NCBI RefSeq assembly: GCF_037094685.1
Contig: NZ_CP146614.1
Coordinates: 806,001-870,000 of the forward strand
DNA from: Massilia sp. METH4
GTDB taxonomy: Bacteria; Pseudomonadota; Gammaproteobacteria; Burkholderiales; Burkholderiaceae_D
Reading direction: 5' to 3'
DNA: 64,000 nt
Under the pieces are notes generated by a model, which was given only the letters and a program-made list of their open reading frames with translations, was not told where the DNA came from and did no database searches. The position numbers were made by a program, and so were the translations under genes. Positions 9,513-17,175 of the stretch are shown here, piece after piece (position 1 is the stretch's first letter; every line of letters starts with the position of its first letter).

Positions 9513-9589
9513 GGTGATATAGCTCAGTTGGTTAGAGCATAGCATTCATAATGCTAGGGTCGGTGGTTCAAGTCCACCTATCACCACCA
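9513..9589 (+). tRNA. tRNA-Met (anticodon CAT), copy 1
   Basis: A 77-nt tRNA with encoded CCA folds as a full cloverleaf: acceptor GGTGATA/TATCACC, D arm GCTC/GAGC, anticodon stem TAGCA/TGCTA with loop TTCATAA, variable loop GGGTC and T arm GGTGG/CCACC. The CAT anticodon could mean elongator Met, initiator Met or lysidine-modified Ile. The GGG/CCC anticodon-stem pairs of initiators are absent and the layout is close to elongator tRNA-Met, so that is preferred; Ile(k2CAU) is not fully excluded. Confidence 0.9.
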
Positions 9590-9605
9590 GGATTCATCAA
9601 AATGG

Positions 9606-9633
9606 CCTGATCGAACACGGATCAGGTCTTTTT
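9606..9633 (+). terminator. Rho-independent terminator after first tRNA
   Basis: A 7-bp stem CCTGATC/GATCAGG (9606-9612 with 9620-9626) is followed by TCTTTTT. It lies between the two tRNA genes, so the second copy may depend on read-through or on its own weak promoter. Confidence 0.8.
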
Positions 9634-9659
9634 GTTAGCGAAGTTGATGTAGAGTTTTC

Positions 9660-9736
9660 GGTGATATAGCTCAGTTGGTTAGAGCATAGCATTCATAATG
9701 CTGGGGTCGGTGGTTCAAGTCCACCTATCACCACCA
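9660..9736 (+). tRNA. tRNA-Met (anticodon CAT), copy 2
   Basis: This copy matches the first over all 77 nt except one base: the last position of the anticodon stem is G instead of A, so the first pair of that stem (27-43) becomes a T-G wobble. CCA is encoded. The duplication is 147 bp apart and includes only the tRNA body, since the flanks differ. Confidence 0.9.
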
Positions 9737-9748
9737 GATGCGGAAAAG

Positions 9749-9778
9749 GCCGCCAGTTGCGAGACTGGCGGCTTTTTT
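9749..9778 (+). terminator. Rho-independent terminator after second tRNA
   Basis: A 9-bp stem GCCGCCAGT/ACTGGCGGC (9749-9757 with 9764-9772) is followed by six T residues. It closes the tRNA transcript before the minus-strand gene that ends at 9817. Confidence 0.9.
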
Positions 9779-9816
9779 CATTCTGGCGTTCGCGGTTAGC
9801 CTGTCCAGTTGAATCC

Positions 9817-10575
9817 CTACCGCGCCGCCAGCGCCCGGTCCCGATGCATCTGCCGGTACACCGGCAGCGCCCGCGCCGCGCAATCGAGCATGCGCCGCCC
9901 CACGGCGGCCTGCTGCGCGTCGCCGCTGCGCAGCAGTTCGCGCCCCACCTTGTACTGCGACGGGTAGTTGTGGTGCATGGCGGCGTAGATGTCGAGGCTC
10001 GTCAGCGCGCCGGACGGCCTGGCGCGGCGCGCGCGGGCGGCGGGCGGCGCGTTGCCGGCGGCCGCATACACGGCACCGATGCGTTGCTCCTGCATCCATT
10101 CCTTCAGCGTGATCCGGCGGAAGGCGGAGGTATCGTCCGCCGCATGCCGGCCGCCCTGCGACAGCAATACCTGCACCTTTGCCAGCCAGTTGCCCTGGCG
10201 GGCGGCCTCGTGCAGGCCACCCAGCAGGATGGAATCGCGGCGGCTGTCCGGCAAGCCGCGCAGGTAGGCATCGACCAATTCGAGCATGGGTACCGGCCCC
10301 ACGTCGGCGGGCAGTTTGCACACGAAACGGCTCGTTCCCTGGTGCGCGGGCTGCCTATGGACGGCCCTGTCCAGCATGCGCTCGACCCGCGCATCCAGCA
10401 TGTCGGCGGCGAAGCGCGGTTCGGCCGGGCCGACACCGTACGCCAGCCGCGCGGGCGCCTCGGTGCCGCGCTCGTTCGATTGCATCGGTGACGCGGCGCG
10501 CGGCTGGTGCGTGGCCGCGTAAATCAGGCATCCCGCCGAAATCAGCAGCAATGCCACGGTACCCTGGCTTCTCAT
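9817..10575 (-). CDS. Hypothetical exported or membrane-anchored protein
   Basis: I do not recognise this 252-residue protein. From ATG 10575, preceded by a GGGG box, it begins with one hydrophobic segment (GTVALLLISAGCLIYAA) containing a cysteine, so it may be a membrane-anchored or lipid-modified periplasmic protein. The rest is soluble and Ala/Arg-rich, with helix-like repeats in its C-terminal half (GRELLRSGDAQQAAVGRRML), reminiscent of Sel1/TPR-like helical proteins without a clear motif. An upstream in-frame ATG at 10674 has no ribosome site and would bury the hydrophobic segment. Divergent from the gene at 10736. Confidence 0.65.
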   Translation of the reverse strand: MRSQGTVALLLISAGCLIYAATHQPRAASPMQSNERGTEAPARLAYGVGPAEPRFAADMLDARVERMLDRAVHRQPAHQGTSRFVCKLPADVGPVPMLELVDAYLRGLPDSRRDSILLGGLHEAARQGNWLAKVQVLLSQGGRHAADDTSAFRRITLKEWMQEQRIGAVYAAAGNAPPAARARRARPSGALTSLDIYAAMHHNYPSQYKVGRELLRSGDAQQAAVGRRMLDCAARALPVYRQMHRDRALAAR

Positions 10576-10735
10576 GGTTTCCCCGCTTGTCGTCTGTTGT
10601 AGGTGCGACTTTAGGCGGGCAGCGCGTTGTGGAAATTGCGCAAACGCAATTCCCATGGGCAATTGTTGCGTCACCTCAGCAATATCGGCGGCGCATGGGA
10701 GCAGACTGTGGATTTTTCACACCACAGGAGGAAAC

Positions 10736-11008
10736 ATGGTCGACCTGATGCAACCCGATTTGATGTCCCCAATCCTGCGAGTGATCGGCGAGCACCGCGC
10801 GCAGATCCTGCAAAAGCTCGATGGCAAGCCGGGGGAATGGACGGTGGCGGCACTGCAGAAGCAGCAGGCGATGGACACGGTGATCGGCTGCTGCTATGAG
10901 CTGCTGCCCGGCCTGGTAAGGCTGGCCGTGAAGGAACCCACGTTCCGCACCTTCATGTTGAACAACCGCGACCGCGTACTGGCGCAGCTGGTGCAGGCAC
11001 CGGCATAG
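10736..11008 (+). CDS. Hypothetical 90-residue protein
   Basis: No family is recognised. The start is firm: a perfect AGGAGG (10726-10731) lies 4 nt before ATG 10736. The product is small, soluble and alpha-helical in character, with hydrophobic/charged alternation (ILRVIGEHRAQILQKLDG, CCYELLPGLVRLAVKEP) and no signal peptide. It is followed by a 9-bp hairpin at 11017-11038 and faces the XapX genes. It sits divergently from the hypothetical gene at 9817-10575, with a 160-bp shared upstream region. Confidence 0.7.
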   Translation: MVDLMQPDLMSPILRVIGEHRAQILQKLDGKPGEWTVAALQKQQAMDTVIGCCYELLPGLVRLAVKEPTFRTFMLNNRDRVLAQLVQAPA

Positions 11009-11016
11009 AAAGGATA

Positions 11017-11038
11017 AAGCCCGCGCGGCCGCGGGCTT
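11017..11038. terminator. Terminator-like hairpin between convergent genes
   Basis: A perfect 9-bp inverted repeat, AAGCCCGCG/CGCGGGCTT with a 4-nt loop, starts 8 bp after the 90-residue gene and 14 bp before the end of the minus-strand XapX gene. The T tract is short, but the position suits a bidirectional terminator. Confidence 0.6.
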
Positions 11039-11052
11039 GCCTCAGGAAGGGA

Positions 11053-11205
11053 TCAAACGAGACCGCCGACCACGTAACCGCCCGTCATCGCCACCACGAG
11101 CAGCGCGCCGATCGGCGTGGGCGGCGCCGGCGAAGGAATGTCGCAGGCGCGGCATACGGCGCCGATCACGAGACCCAGCACGGCGCCGGCAACGAGGGCG
11201 CTCAC
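11053..11205 (-). CDS. XapX-type (DUF1427) small membrane protein, copy 1
   Basis: A 50-residue protein starting at GTG 11205, which overlaps the stop of the preceding XapX gene as GTGA, indicating coupled translation. It has two hydrophobic segments around a CRACDIPSPAPPTPIGALLV core. The core resembles the neighbouring gene and XapX-family proteins (CR-x3-IP-x-PxPP and GALLV-x2-M-x-GY). The family has no established function. It is the last gene of a probable operon with the amidohydrolase at 11457. Confidence 0.75.
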   Translation of the reverse strand: MSALVAGAVLGLVIGAVCRACDIPSPAPPTPIGALLVVAMTGGYVVGGLV

Positions 11206-11444
11206 TGTCGTCCTCCCGCCTGCCCCGGCGCGGCATCGAGTGCATGGCCGCCGCAATGGCGCTTGTTCTCGGCGGCACGTCGGGCGACATAACGGTCGAC
11301 CAGCCAGTAGCCGCTGCTCATCATGAACACCAGCAGCGCGCCGGACAGCACGGGCGGCGACGCGGCCGGAATGCCGAACTTGCGACAGGCCAGGCCGACG
11401 ACGAAGGACAGTACCAGCCCGGCCAGGATCTTCACGTAGTTCAT
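11202..11444 (-). CDS. XapX-type (DUF1427) small membrane protein, copy 2
   Basis: An 80-residue protein with two predicted membrane helices and the same conserved core as the next gene (CRKFGIPAASPPVLSGALLV, then MSSGYWLVD). It has a hydrophilic His/Arg-containing C-terminal tail that the 50-residue partner lacks. It lies 12 bp after the amidohydrolase and overlaps the partner by 4 bp. The pair looks like an old tandem duplication. A role as a two-subunit membrane protein is inference. Confidence 0.78.
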   Translation of the reverse strand: MNYVKILAGLVLSFVVGLACRKFGIPAASPPVLSGALLVFMMSSGYWLVDRYVARRAAENKRHCGGHALDAAPGQAGGRQ

Positions 11445-11456
11445 CGCCCCTCCTCG

Positions 11457-13301
11457 TCAGAAAGCGAAGCAGCTGCAGCCGAACGCGCCCCAGAAGCCGG
11501 CATAGTCCGAGACCGGCACGTCGGACTTGCGGGCCACGTCGTGCGCATGCTTGTGCACCACGCAGGCGCCGGCACACTGGTGCGGCAGTGCCTTCTTCTG
11601 CGCGGCTGGAGCGGTGGCGCGGTAATGGCCCGGCACCTTGTTGACGGGCGACCAGTCGGGCAGCACGGGCAGTGGCGGCGGGCCGAGCTTGTCGAACTCG
11701 GCCTGCGCGAAGACGATCCTGCCGCCGACGACCGTCAGCACCGATTCGATCGCCTTGATCGCTTCCTCGTCGACCCTGAAGAAGTCTGCCGACAGCACGG
11801 CCAGGTCGGCCAGCATGCCTTCCCTGATGCGGCCCTTCTTGCCCTGCTCGTTGGAGAACCACGCGCTGCCGGCGGTCCACAGTTCGATGGCCGTTTCGCG
11901 GTCCAGCTTCGCGCCGGCGTCGTACAGGCGCAGGCCGCCGACGGTGCGGCCGGAAACGAGCCAGTACAGGGCCGTCCAAGGGTTGTAGCTGGCCACGCGC
12001 GTGGCGTCGGTGCCGGCGCCCACGGGCACGCCGTTTTCCAGCATGCGCTTGATCGGCGGCGTGTGCTTGGCCGCCTCGGCACCGTAGCGGTCCACGAAGT
12101 ACTCGCCCTGGAATGCCATGCGGTGCTGGATCGCGATGCCGCCGCCCAGCGCCTTCACGCGCTCGATATTGCGCGGGCTGATCGTCTCGGCGTGGTCGAA
12201 CAGCCAGTGCAGGCCGTCGAACGGGATGTCGCGGTTCACCTTCTCGAATACGTCGAGCATGCGCGAGATCGATTCGTCGTAGGTGGCGTGCAGGCGGAAC
12301 GGCCAGCGCTGCTCCACCAGGTGGCGCACCACCTGTTCCAGTTGCGCCTCCATCTCCGGCGGCAGGTCCGGGCGCGGCTCCAGGAAGTCCTCGAAGTCGG
12401 CCGCCGAGAACACCAGCATTTCGCCGGCGCCGTTGTGGCGGTACCAGTCGTTGCCGTCCCCGGGCTTGACCACTTCGGTCCACTTCCTGAAGTCCTGCAG
12501 TTCCTGGCCCTTGTTCTGGGTGAACAGGTTGTAGGCGATGCGGATCGTCAGCTGGTCCTGCGCGGCCAGCTGTTGGACCACTGCGTAGTCGTCCGGGTAG
12601 TTCTGGAAGCCGCCGCCGGCGTCGATGGCGCTCGTCAGGCCCAGGCGGTTCAGCTCGCGCATGAACTGGCGGGTGGAGTTGACCTGGTGCTCCAGCGGCA
12701 GCGTCGGGCCCTTGGCCAGGGTGGCATACAGGATCATCGCGTTCGGGCGGGCAATCAGCATGCCGGTGGGATTGCCCTGCGCATCGCGGACGATCTCTCC
12801 GCCCGGCGGCGCGGGCGTGTTCTTGTCGTAACCGACGGCACGCAGCGCGGCACGGTTCAGCAGCGCCCGGTCGTACAGGTGCAGCACGAACACGGGCGTG
12901 TCCGGAGCGGCGGCGTTGATCTCGTCCAGCGTGGGCATGCGCTTCTCGGCGAACTGGAATTCGTTCCAGCCGCCCACCACGCGCACCCATTGCGGGCTCG
13001 GGGTGCGCAGCGCCTGTTCCTTCAGCATGCGCAGCGCGTCGGCCAGCGAAGGCACGCCTTCCCAGCGCAGCTCGAGGTTGTAATTGAGGCCGCCGCGAAT
13101 CAGGTGCAGGTGCGAGTCGTTCAGGCCGGGGATCACGGTGCGGCCGTTCAGGTCGACCACCTGCGCGTCGGCCGTGGCATGGCGCATCACCTGTTCGGTG
13201 TCGCCCACGGCGAGGAATTTGCCGTCGGCGATGGCGACTGCCGTAGCGACGGGGTTCGATTTGTCGGCCGTGTGGAAGCGGCCGTTGGTCAGGATCAGCA
13301 T
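11457..13301 (-). CDS. Amidohydrolase (YtcJ-like, amidohydrolase_3) with Cys/His-rich C-terminal tail
   Basis: The 614-residue product is a metal-dependent hydrolase of the amidohydrolase superfamily. It shows VIPGLNDSHLHL (metal-binding HxH, about residue 60), the HATYDES and FDHAETIS segments, and TDATRVASYNPW near the distal metal site. The substrate is not predictable. The last 40 or so residues are unusual for the family: HQCAGACVVHKHAHDV and FGCSCFAF supply four cysteines and several histidines, a possible metal site. There is no signal peptide. Two XapX genes follow within 12 bp and probably share its transcript. Confidence 0.88.
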   Translation of the reverse strand: MLILTNGRFHTADKSNPVATAVAIADGKFLAVGDTEQVMRHATADAQVVDLNGRTVIPGLNDSHLHLIRGGLNYNLELRWEGVPSLADALRMLKEQALRTPSPQWVRVVGGWNEFQFAEKRMPTLDEINAAAPDTPVFVLHLYDRALLNRAALRAVGYDKNTPAPPGGEIVRDAQGNPTGMLIARPNAMILYATLAKGPTLPLEHQVNSTRQFMRELNRLGLTSAIDAGGGFQNYPDDYAVVQQLAAQDQLTIRIAYNLFTQNKGQELQDFRKWTEVVKPGDGNDWYRHNGAGEMLVFSAADFEDFLEPRPDLPPEMEAQLEQVVRHLVEQRWPFRLHATYDESISRMLDVFEKVNRDIPFDGLHWLFDHAETISPRNIERVKALGGGIAIQHRMAFQGEYFVDRYGAEAAKHTPPIKRMLENGVPVGAGTDATRVASYNPWTALYWLVSGRTVGGLRLYDAGAKLDRETAIELWTAGSAWFSNEQGKKGRIREGMLADLAVLSADFFRVDEEAIKAIESVLTVVGGRIVFAQAEFDKLGPPPLPVLPDWSPVNKVPGHYRATAPAAQKKALPHQCAGACVVHKHAHDVARKSDVPVSDYAGFWGAFGCSCFAF

Positions 13302-13400
13302 GGTCTGGTGTGCGTTGGCGATGGTGGGTCCATCATACGCACCTGGCGTGCCCAGTCATCCCTAGACGGGGCACGCCCTTCCTATGCCGAAAGAGGTAGC

Positions 13401-14675
13401 TCAGTTGCGTGGTTTGGCCAGCACCAGCGCGATGAGGCTGAGTACCGCCGCGATGGACAGGTAGTAGCCGACGTACTGCAAGCCATACGTGGTGGCCAGC
13501 TTGGTCGCGGCATAGGGGGCCAGCGAGGCGCCCAGGATGCCGGCCAGGTTGAACGTCAGCGAAGCACCCGTGTAGCGCACCTCGGCCGGGAACAGTTCGG
13601 AGAGGATGGTGCCCAGCGGGCCATACGTCATGCCCATCAGCCCCAGTCCCAGGGCCAGGAACACCGTCACCTGCACGGCGCTCTGCGAATCGAACAGGGG
13701 GCCGAACACGAGGCCGAACACGGCGATCGCCGCCGATACCCAGATCAGCGTGCCGCGGCGGCCGTGGCGGTCGGCCAGCAGCGCGGCCATCGGGATCGTC
13801 AACCCGAAGAACACCACGGCGACCAGTTGCAGGATCAGCATGCGCTGGCGCGAGAAGCCCAGCCCCTGAACGCCCCAGTTCAGCGCGAACACCGTCATCA
13901 GGTAGAACAGCACGAAGGTGGCCATCGCCATCAGCGTGCCCAGTACCAGCGCGCGGGTGTGCTCGGTGAGCACGGCCTTCACCGGCACCTTTACGCGCTC
14001 GCCCTTGTCGAGCACTTTCTGGAAGTCCGGCGTTTCCGTGATTTTCAGCCGCACGTACAAGCCCACCAGCACCAGCAGCGCGCTGGCCAGGAACGGAATG
14101 CGCCAGCCCCAGCCGAAGAATTGCTCATCGGTCTGCACTTCGGAGAGCAGCAGGAAGATGCCGCCCGACAGGAAGAAGCCGATCGGCGCGCCCAGCTGCG
14201 GGAACATGCCGTACCAGGCGCGCTTGCCCGGCGGCGCGTTTTCGGTGGCGAGCAGCACCGCGCCGCCCCACTCGCCGCCCAGGCCAAGGCCCTGGCCGAA
14301 GCGGCACAGGGCCAGCAGCGCGGGCGCCCAGGCGCCGATCTGCGCATAGGTCGGCAGCAGGCCGATCACCACCGTCGACAGGCCCATCGTCAGCAGCGCG
14401 GCCACCAGCGTGGCCTTGCGGCCCACGCGGTCGCCGAAGTGGCCGAACACGGCCGAGCCGACGGGGCGCGCGAAGAACGCGATGGCGAACGTGGCCAGCG
14501 ACTGCAGGGTGGCGGCGGTGGGGTCGCCGGCGGGGAAGAACAGGTGCGGGAAGACGAGAACGGCCGCCGTCGCGTAGATATAAAAGTCAAAGAATTCGAT
14601 CGTCGTGCCGATCAGGCTGGCGAACAGCACGGTGCCGGGCGAGTTGACTCGACCGGCCGGGTGAGGCTGGGACAT
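13401..14675 (-). CDS. MFS transporter, metabolite:H+ symporter (MHS/ShiA-ProP-like)
   Basis: A 424-residue integral membrane protein with about 12 hydrophobic segments. The start (GTTIEFFDFYIYATAAVLVF) is the hallmark of the MHS branch of the major facilitator superfamily, which moves organic acids, betaine or shikimate with protons. Other signatures are FGHFGDRVGRK between helices 2 and 3, RFGQGLGLGGEWGGAVLL, and WGWRIPFLAS. The substrate is unknown; by position it could serve the amidohydrolase/XapX genes downstream or the pectin locus upstream. A thioredoxin gene lies 39 bp upstream on the same strand. Confidence 0.92.
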   Translation of the reverse strand: MSQPHPAGRVNSPGTVLFASLIGTTIEFFDFYIYATAAVLVFPHLFFPAGDPTAATLQSLATFAIAFFARPVGSAVFGHFGDRVGRKATLVAALLTMGLSTVVIGLLPTYAQIGAWAPALLALCRFGQGLGLGGEWGGAVLLATENAPPGKRAWYGMFPQLGAPIGFFLSGGIFLLLSEVQTDEQFFGWGWRIPFLASALLVLVGLYVRLKITETPDFQKVLDKGERVKVPVKAVLTEHTRALVLGTLMAMATFVLFYLMTVFALNWGVQGLGFSRQRMLILQLVAVVFFGLTIPMAALLADRHGRRGTLIWVSAAIAVFGLVFGPLFDSQSAVQVTVFLALGLGLMGMTYGPLGTILSELFPAEVRYTGASLTFNLAGILGASLAPYAATKLATTYGLQYVGYYLSIAAVLSLIALVLAKPRN

Positions 14676-14714
14676 GCATACTCCGGGGTGAAGGGAAAAC
14701 CGATAAAGGTGCCG

Positions 14715-15041
14715 TCAGCCGGGTTGGGCGATCTTGGCGAACGCGTCGCGAATCTCGCCCGCGCTTGCGGGGCGCACCACACGCGCCACTTCCTTCCCGT
14801 CTTGCAGGAAGATCATGGTCGGCCAGAGTTTGACACGGAAGGAACGACCCAGCAAGCGGCCGGGCCCGTCCTCGACCTTGAAGTGCCTGATGCCGGGATG
14901 GTCCGCGTAGGCCTCGGCCAGCAGCGGCTGGGCGGCGCGGCAGTAGCCGCACCAGTTGGTGCCGAACTCCAGCAGCGCGGGGCCGCTCAAGGCATCGATC
15001 TCGGCGCGCGTGGGCGCAGCTTCCTGGTAGGTGCGTTCCAT
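14715..15041 (-). CDS. Thioredoxin-family protein
   Basis: A 108-residue thioredoxin-fold protein without a signal peptide, so probably cytoplasmic. The active site is WCGYC in GTNWCGYCRAAQPLL (about residues 28-42), a CxxC with GY in place of the canonical GP, and the cis-proline region is KLWPTMIFL. The ATG at 15041 has a GGAG box upstream. The gene precedes the MFS transporter by 39 bp. The partner protein is not known. Confidence 0.9.
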   Translation of the reverse strand: MERTYQEAAPTRAEIDALSGPALLEFGTNWCGYCRAAQPLLAEAYADHPGIRHFKVEDGPGRLLGRSFRVKLWPTMIFLQDGKEVARVVRPASAGEIRDAFAKIAQPG

Positions 15042-15104
15042 GTTGACTCCAATGGCAAGGTTTGTTGGCGGAACCTTACCATGCTGCCAGAAACCGCGTG
15101 CACA

Positions 15105-15256
15105 CCGAAAACCGGTGACAGGCTCCGTTTTTTTGGAAATGTTTCCCGAAAACCGGTGACAGGCACCCGGTTTTTTGCAACATTTCTTCAAGACCGATGA
15201 CAGGCACCCCGTTTCTGGAAACATTTCAAAAATGCCGGTGCCTGTCACCGGTGTTG
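15105..15256. repeat. REP-like palindromes, cluster 2
   Basis: Four copies of a CCGGTGACAGGCACC-like core lie in 150 bp between the thioredoxin start and the polygalacturonase end: near 15113, 15157 and 15197 in one orientation and near 15236 inverted (GGTGCCTGTCACCGG). Each is flanked by short runs such as CGTTTTTTTGGAAATGTTTC. Only this cluster lies between genes of the same direction rather than between convergent 3' ends. Confidence 0.8.
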
Positions 15257-15265
15257 GGGTTGCCT

Positions 15266-17167
15266 TTATGCCGACAGCGTGGTGTTGTACTCCTTGCCGC
15301 CGATCTTTACGCGGTTCAGCTTCAGCCCGCGCACGTTGTACAGGAAGTACGGCTGCTCGGTGCTGACGGTGGTGCCGAAGTCGCAGTCGCTGATCGTCAC
15401 GTTGGTGACGGGCGGGACCTGGGGCATCGGCTGCGGGCCGTTGTAGTTGTTGGACACCGGCCCGAGGATGACGACCGCCTGGTAGCACGAAGCCTTCTGC
15501 CCCTTCTTCGCGCCCTTCTTCACCTCGACGTTGCCGACGGTGACGTTCGAGATCTGCACATTGTCGACCACCGGCGGCCGTGTGCGCACCGTGTCGGCGG
15601 TCGGCGTGTAGTCGCAGTCGAAGGTGACGACGGCGCCGGCGGCCACGGCCACGGTCTTCGATTCGATCGGCGAGTTCGGCAGCGAGGCATAGAACGATGG
15701 GCTGGTCTGCACGCCGTTCGGGATCTTCACGTTGCGCACGTAGAAGTTCTTCAGGTAGCCGCCCCGGTTCATATTGGTCTTCAGGCGGATCGCCGTATTC
15801 AGCGGGTCCGTCGCCCAGTGGATGTTCTCGAACACCAGGTCCTGCGCATACACGTTCTGGATGCCGCCGGCCATCTCGCTGCCCAGCGTGACGGCGCCGT
15901 GGCCACTCTGCATGATGCACTTTTGCACCACGATGTTCTGCGACGGGCCATAGTGCGTGTCCAGGTCCTTGCCGGCCTTGATGGCGATGCAGTCGTCGCC
16001 CGTGTCGAACGTGCAGCCTTCGATGAGCACCATATCGCACGATTCGGGATCGAAGCCGTCGCTGTTCGGGCCCTTGCTGTTGCAGTGCACGTTGCGGATC
16101 ACGATATTGCGGCAGTGGACCGGATGGTGCTGCCAGAACGGCGTGTCGCGCACTTCATAGCCCTCGAGCAGCACATTGGTGCAGCCGATCAGGTGGATCA
16201 TCGTCGGCCGCAGCATGTGGCCCAGGCCGAACACGCGCTGCGCCAGTGGCACGCCCGCCTCGGACAACGCCGGCAGGTATTGCTCGTCCGCGCGCCAGCG
16301 CTCCCCTTCGCCCTGGATGTGCAGGCGCTCTTCCTCAGTGAGGTGCGGCGCTACGTCCTTCAGCGACTTCGGATTGATCGGGTTCGGCACGCGCTGCGTC
16401 AGCTTGCCCTCCGCGTAGCCCGGCGTATTGGCCTGCGAGGCCGGGTTGATCGTGCGGTTCTTGCCCTTCCACGTCCACCAGCAGTCGCCATCCTTGCCAT
16501 TGAAGGGGACACCGCCCTGGCCGTGCAGCACGCTGGTCCAGTCCTCGCCCGTCAACGCGATATTGTCGGCGCCGTAGGCATAGACGGGCGAGGCGAAGTT
16601 CAGGCAGTCGTTGCCCTGCCAGCGCGTGATCACCAGCTTGCCGTGCTTGCCGCAATCGAATTCGCCGTACTTGGCGTAGTCGACGGGGTTGGTGGAAAAC
16701 AGCACGTTGGCGCCCTTCTTCAGGTGCACGTGCACGTTCGACAGCAGCACGATCGGGCCGGCCACGAACCAGTGTCCGGCCGGGATCACCACGCGCCCGC
16801 CGCCGGCCTTGTGGCATGCCTCGATGGCAGCCTTGATCGCCGGGTAGCAATCGTGCGAACCCGGCGCCTGCGTGTCGATGGTGGCCTGGTCGTCATGCGA
16901 GATCCAGGCCTTGACCTTGACCAGCTTGCACTGCGCCGCGCCGAAGTCGGTGATGGGGAAATCCTGGTCCCGGAAGCGCGGTTTGCTGCTCAGCCGGTCG
17001 ACGATTTCCTTGGCGCGGCCCCAAGGGTCGTCGCCGATCGCCGCACTGGCCATCAGATGGGTGCCGCCGGCCAGCGCCAGGCTGGACGCCGACACCGCCT
17101 TCATCATGGCGCGCCGCCGGTCGTTGATCCGGTCTTCATTGACGCGTTGCTGGTTGAAAAAGTTCAT
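15266..17167 (-). CDS. GH28 polygalacturonase (pectin depolymerase), Tat-exported
   Basis: The product hydrolyses alpha-1,4-galacturonic acid links in pectin. The 633-residue protein starts with a twin-arginine signal (RRRAMMKAVSASSLALAGG) and then forms a right-handed beta-helix. Catalytic positions of family GH28 are present: D370 in PNSDGFDPES, D391/D392 in DTGDDCIAIKAG, H423 in SGHGAVTLGSEM and the substrate-binding RLKT. It is longer than simple endo-enzymes (about 400-450), which is more like bacterial exo-acting or periplasmic members. It is last in the run receptor - CE12 - CE8 - GH28, 8 bp after the pectin methylesterase. Confidence 0.93.
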   Translation of the reverse strand: MNFFNQQRVNEDRINDRRRAMMKAVSASSLALAGGTHLMASAAIGDDPWGRAKEIVDRLSSKPRFRDQDFPITDFGAAQCKLVKVKAWISHDDQATIDTQAPGSHDCYPAIKAAIEACHKAGGGRVVIPAGHWFVAGPIVLLSNVHVHLKKGANVLFSTNPVDYAKYGEFDCGKHGKLVITRWQGNDCLNFASPVYAYGADNIALTGEDWTSVLHGQGGVPFNGKDGDCWWTWKGKNRTINPASQANTPGYAEGKLTQRVPNPINPKSLKDVAPHLTEEERLHIQGEGERWRADEQYLPALSEAGVPLAQRVFGLGHMLRPTMIHLIGCTNVLLEGYEVRDTPFWQHHPVHCRNIVIRNVHCNSKGPNSDGFDPESCDMVLIEGCTFDTGDDCIAIKAGKDLDTHYGPSQNIVVQKCIMQSGHGAVTLGSEMAGGIQNVYAQDLVFENIHWATDPLNTAIRLKTNMNRGGYLKNFYVRNVKIPNGVQTSPSFYASLPNSPIESKTVAVAAGAVVTFDCDYTPTADTVRTRPPVVDNVQISNVTVGNVEVKKGAKKGQKASCYQAVVILGPVSNNYNGPQPMPQVPPVTNVTISDCDFGTTVSTEQPYFLYNVRGLKLNRVKIGGKEYNTTLSA

Positions 17168-17175
17168 GCTGTCTC

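Noticed and set aside
9513..9589. Initiator tRNA-Met
   Set aside because: The anticodon stem lacks the three G-C pairs typical of initiators, and the first acceptor pair is a normal G-C.
11037..15200. Very long plus-strand open frame (1387 codons) opposite the amidohydrolase, MFS and thioredoxin genes
   Set aside because: It lies antisense to three well-supported genes and reads as His/Arg/Gly/Ala-rich low-complexity sequence, as expected from an antisense frame of high-GC coding DNA.
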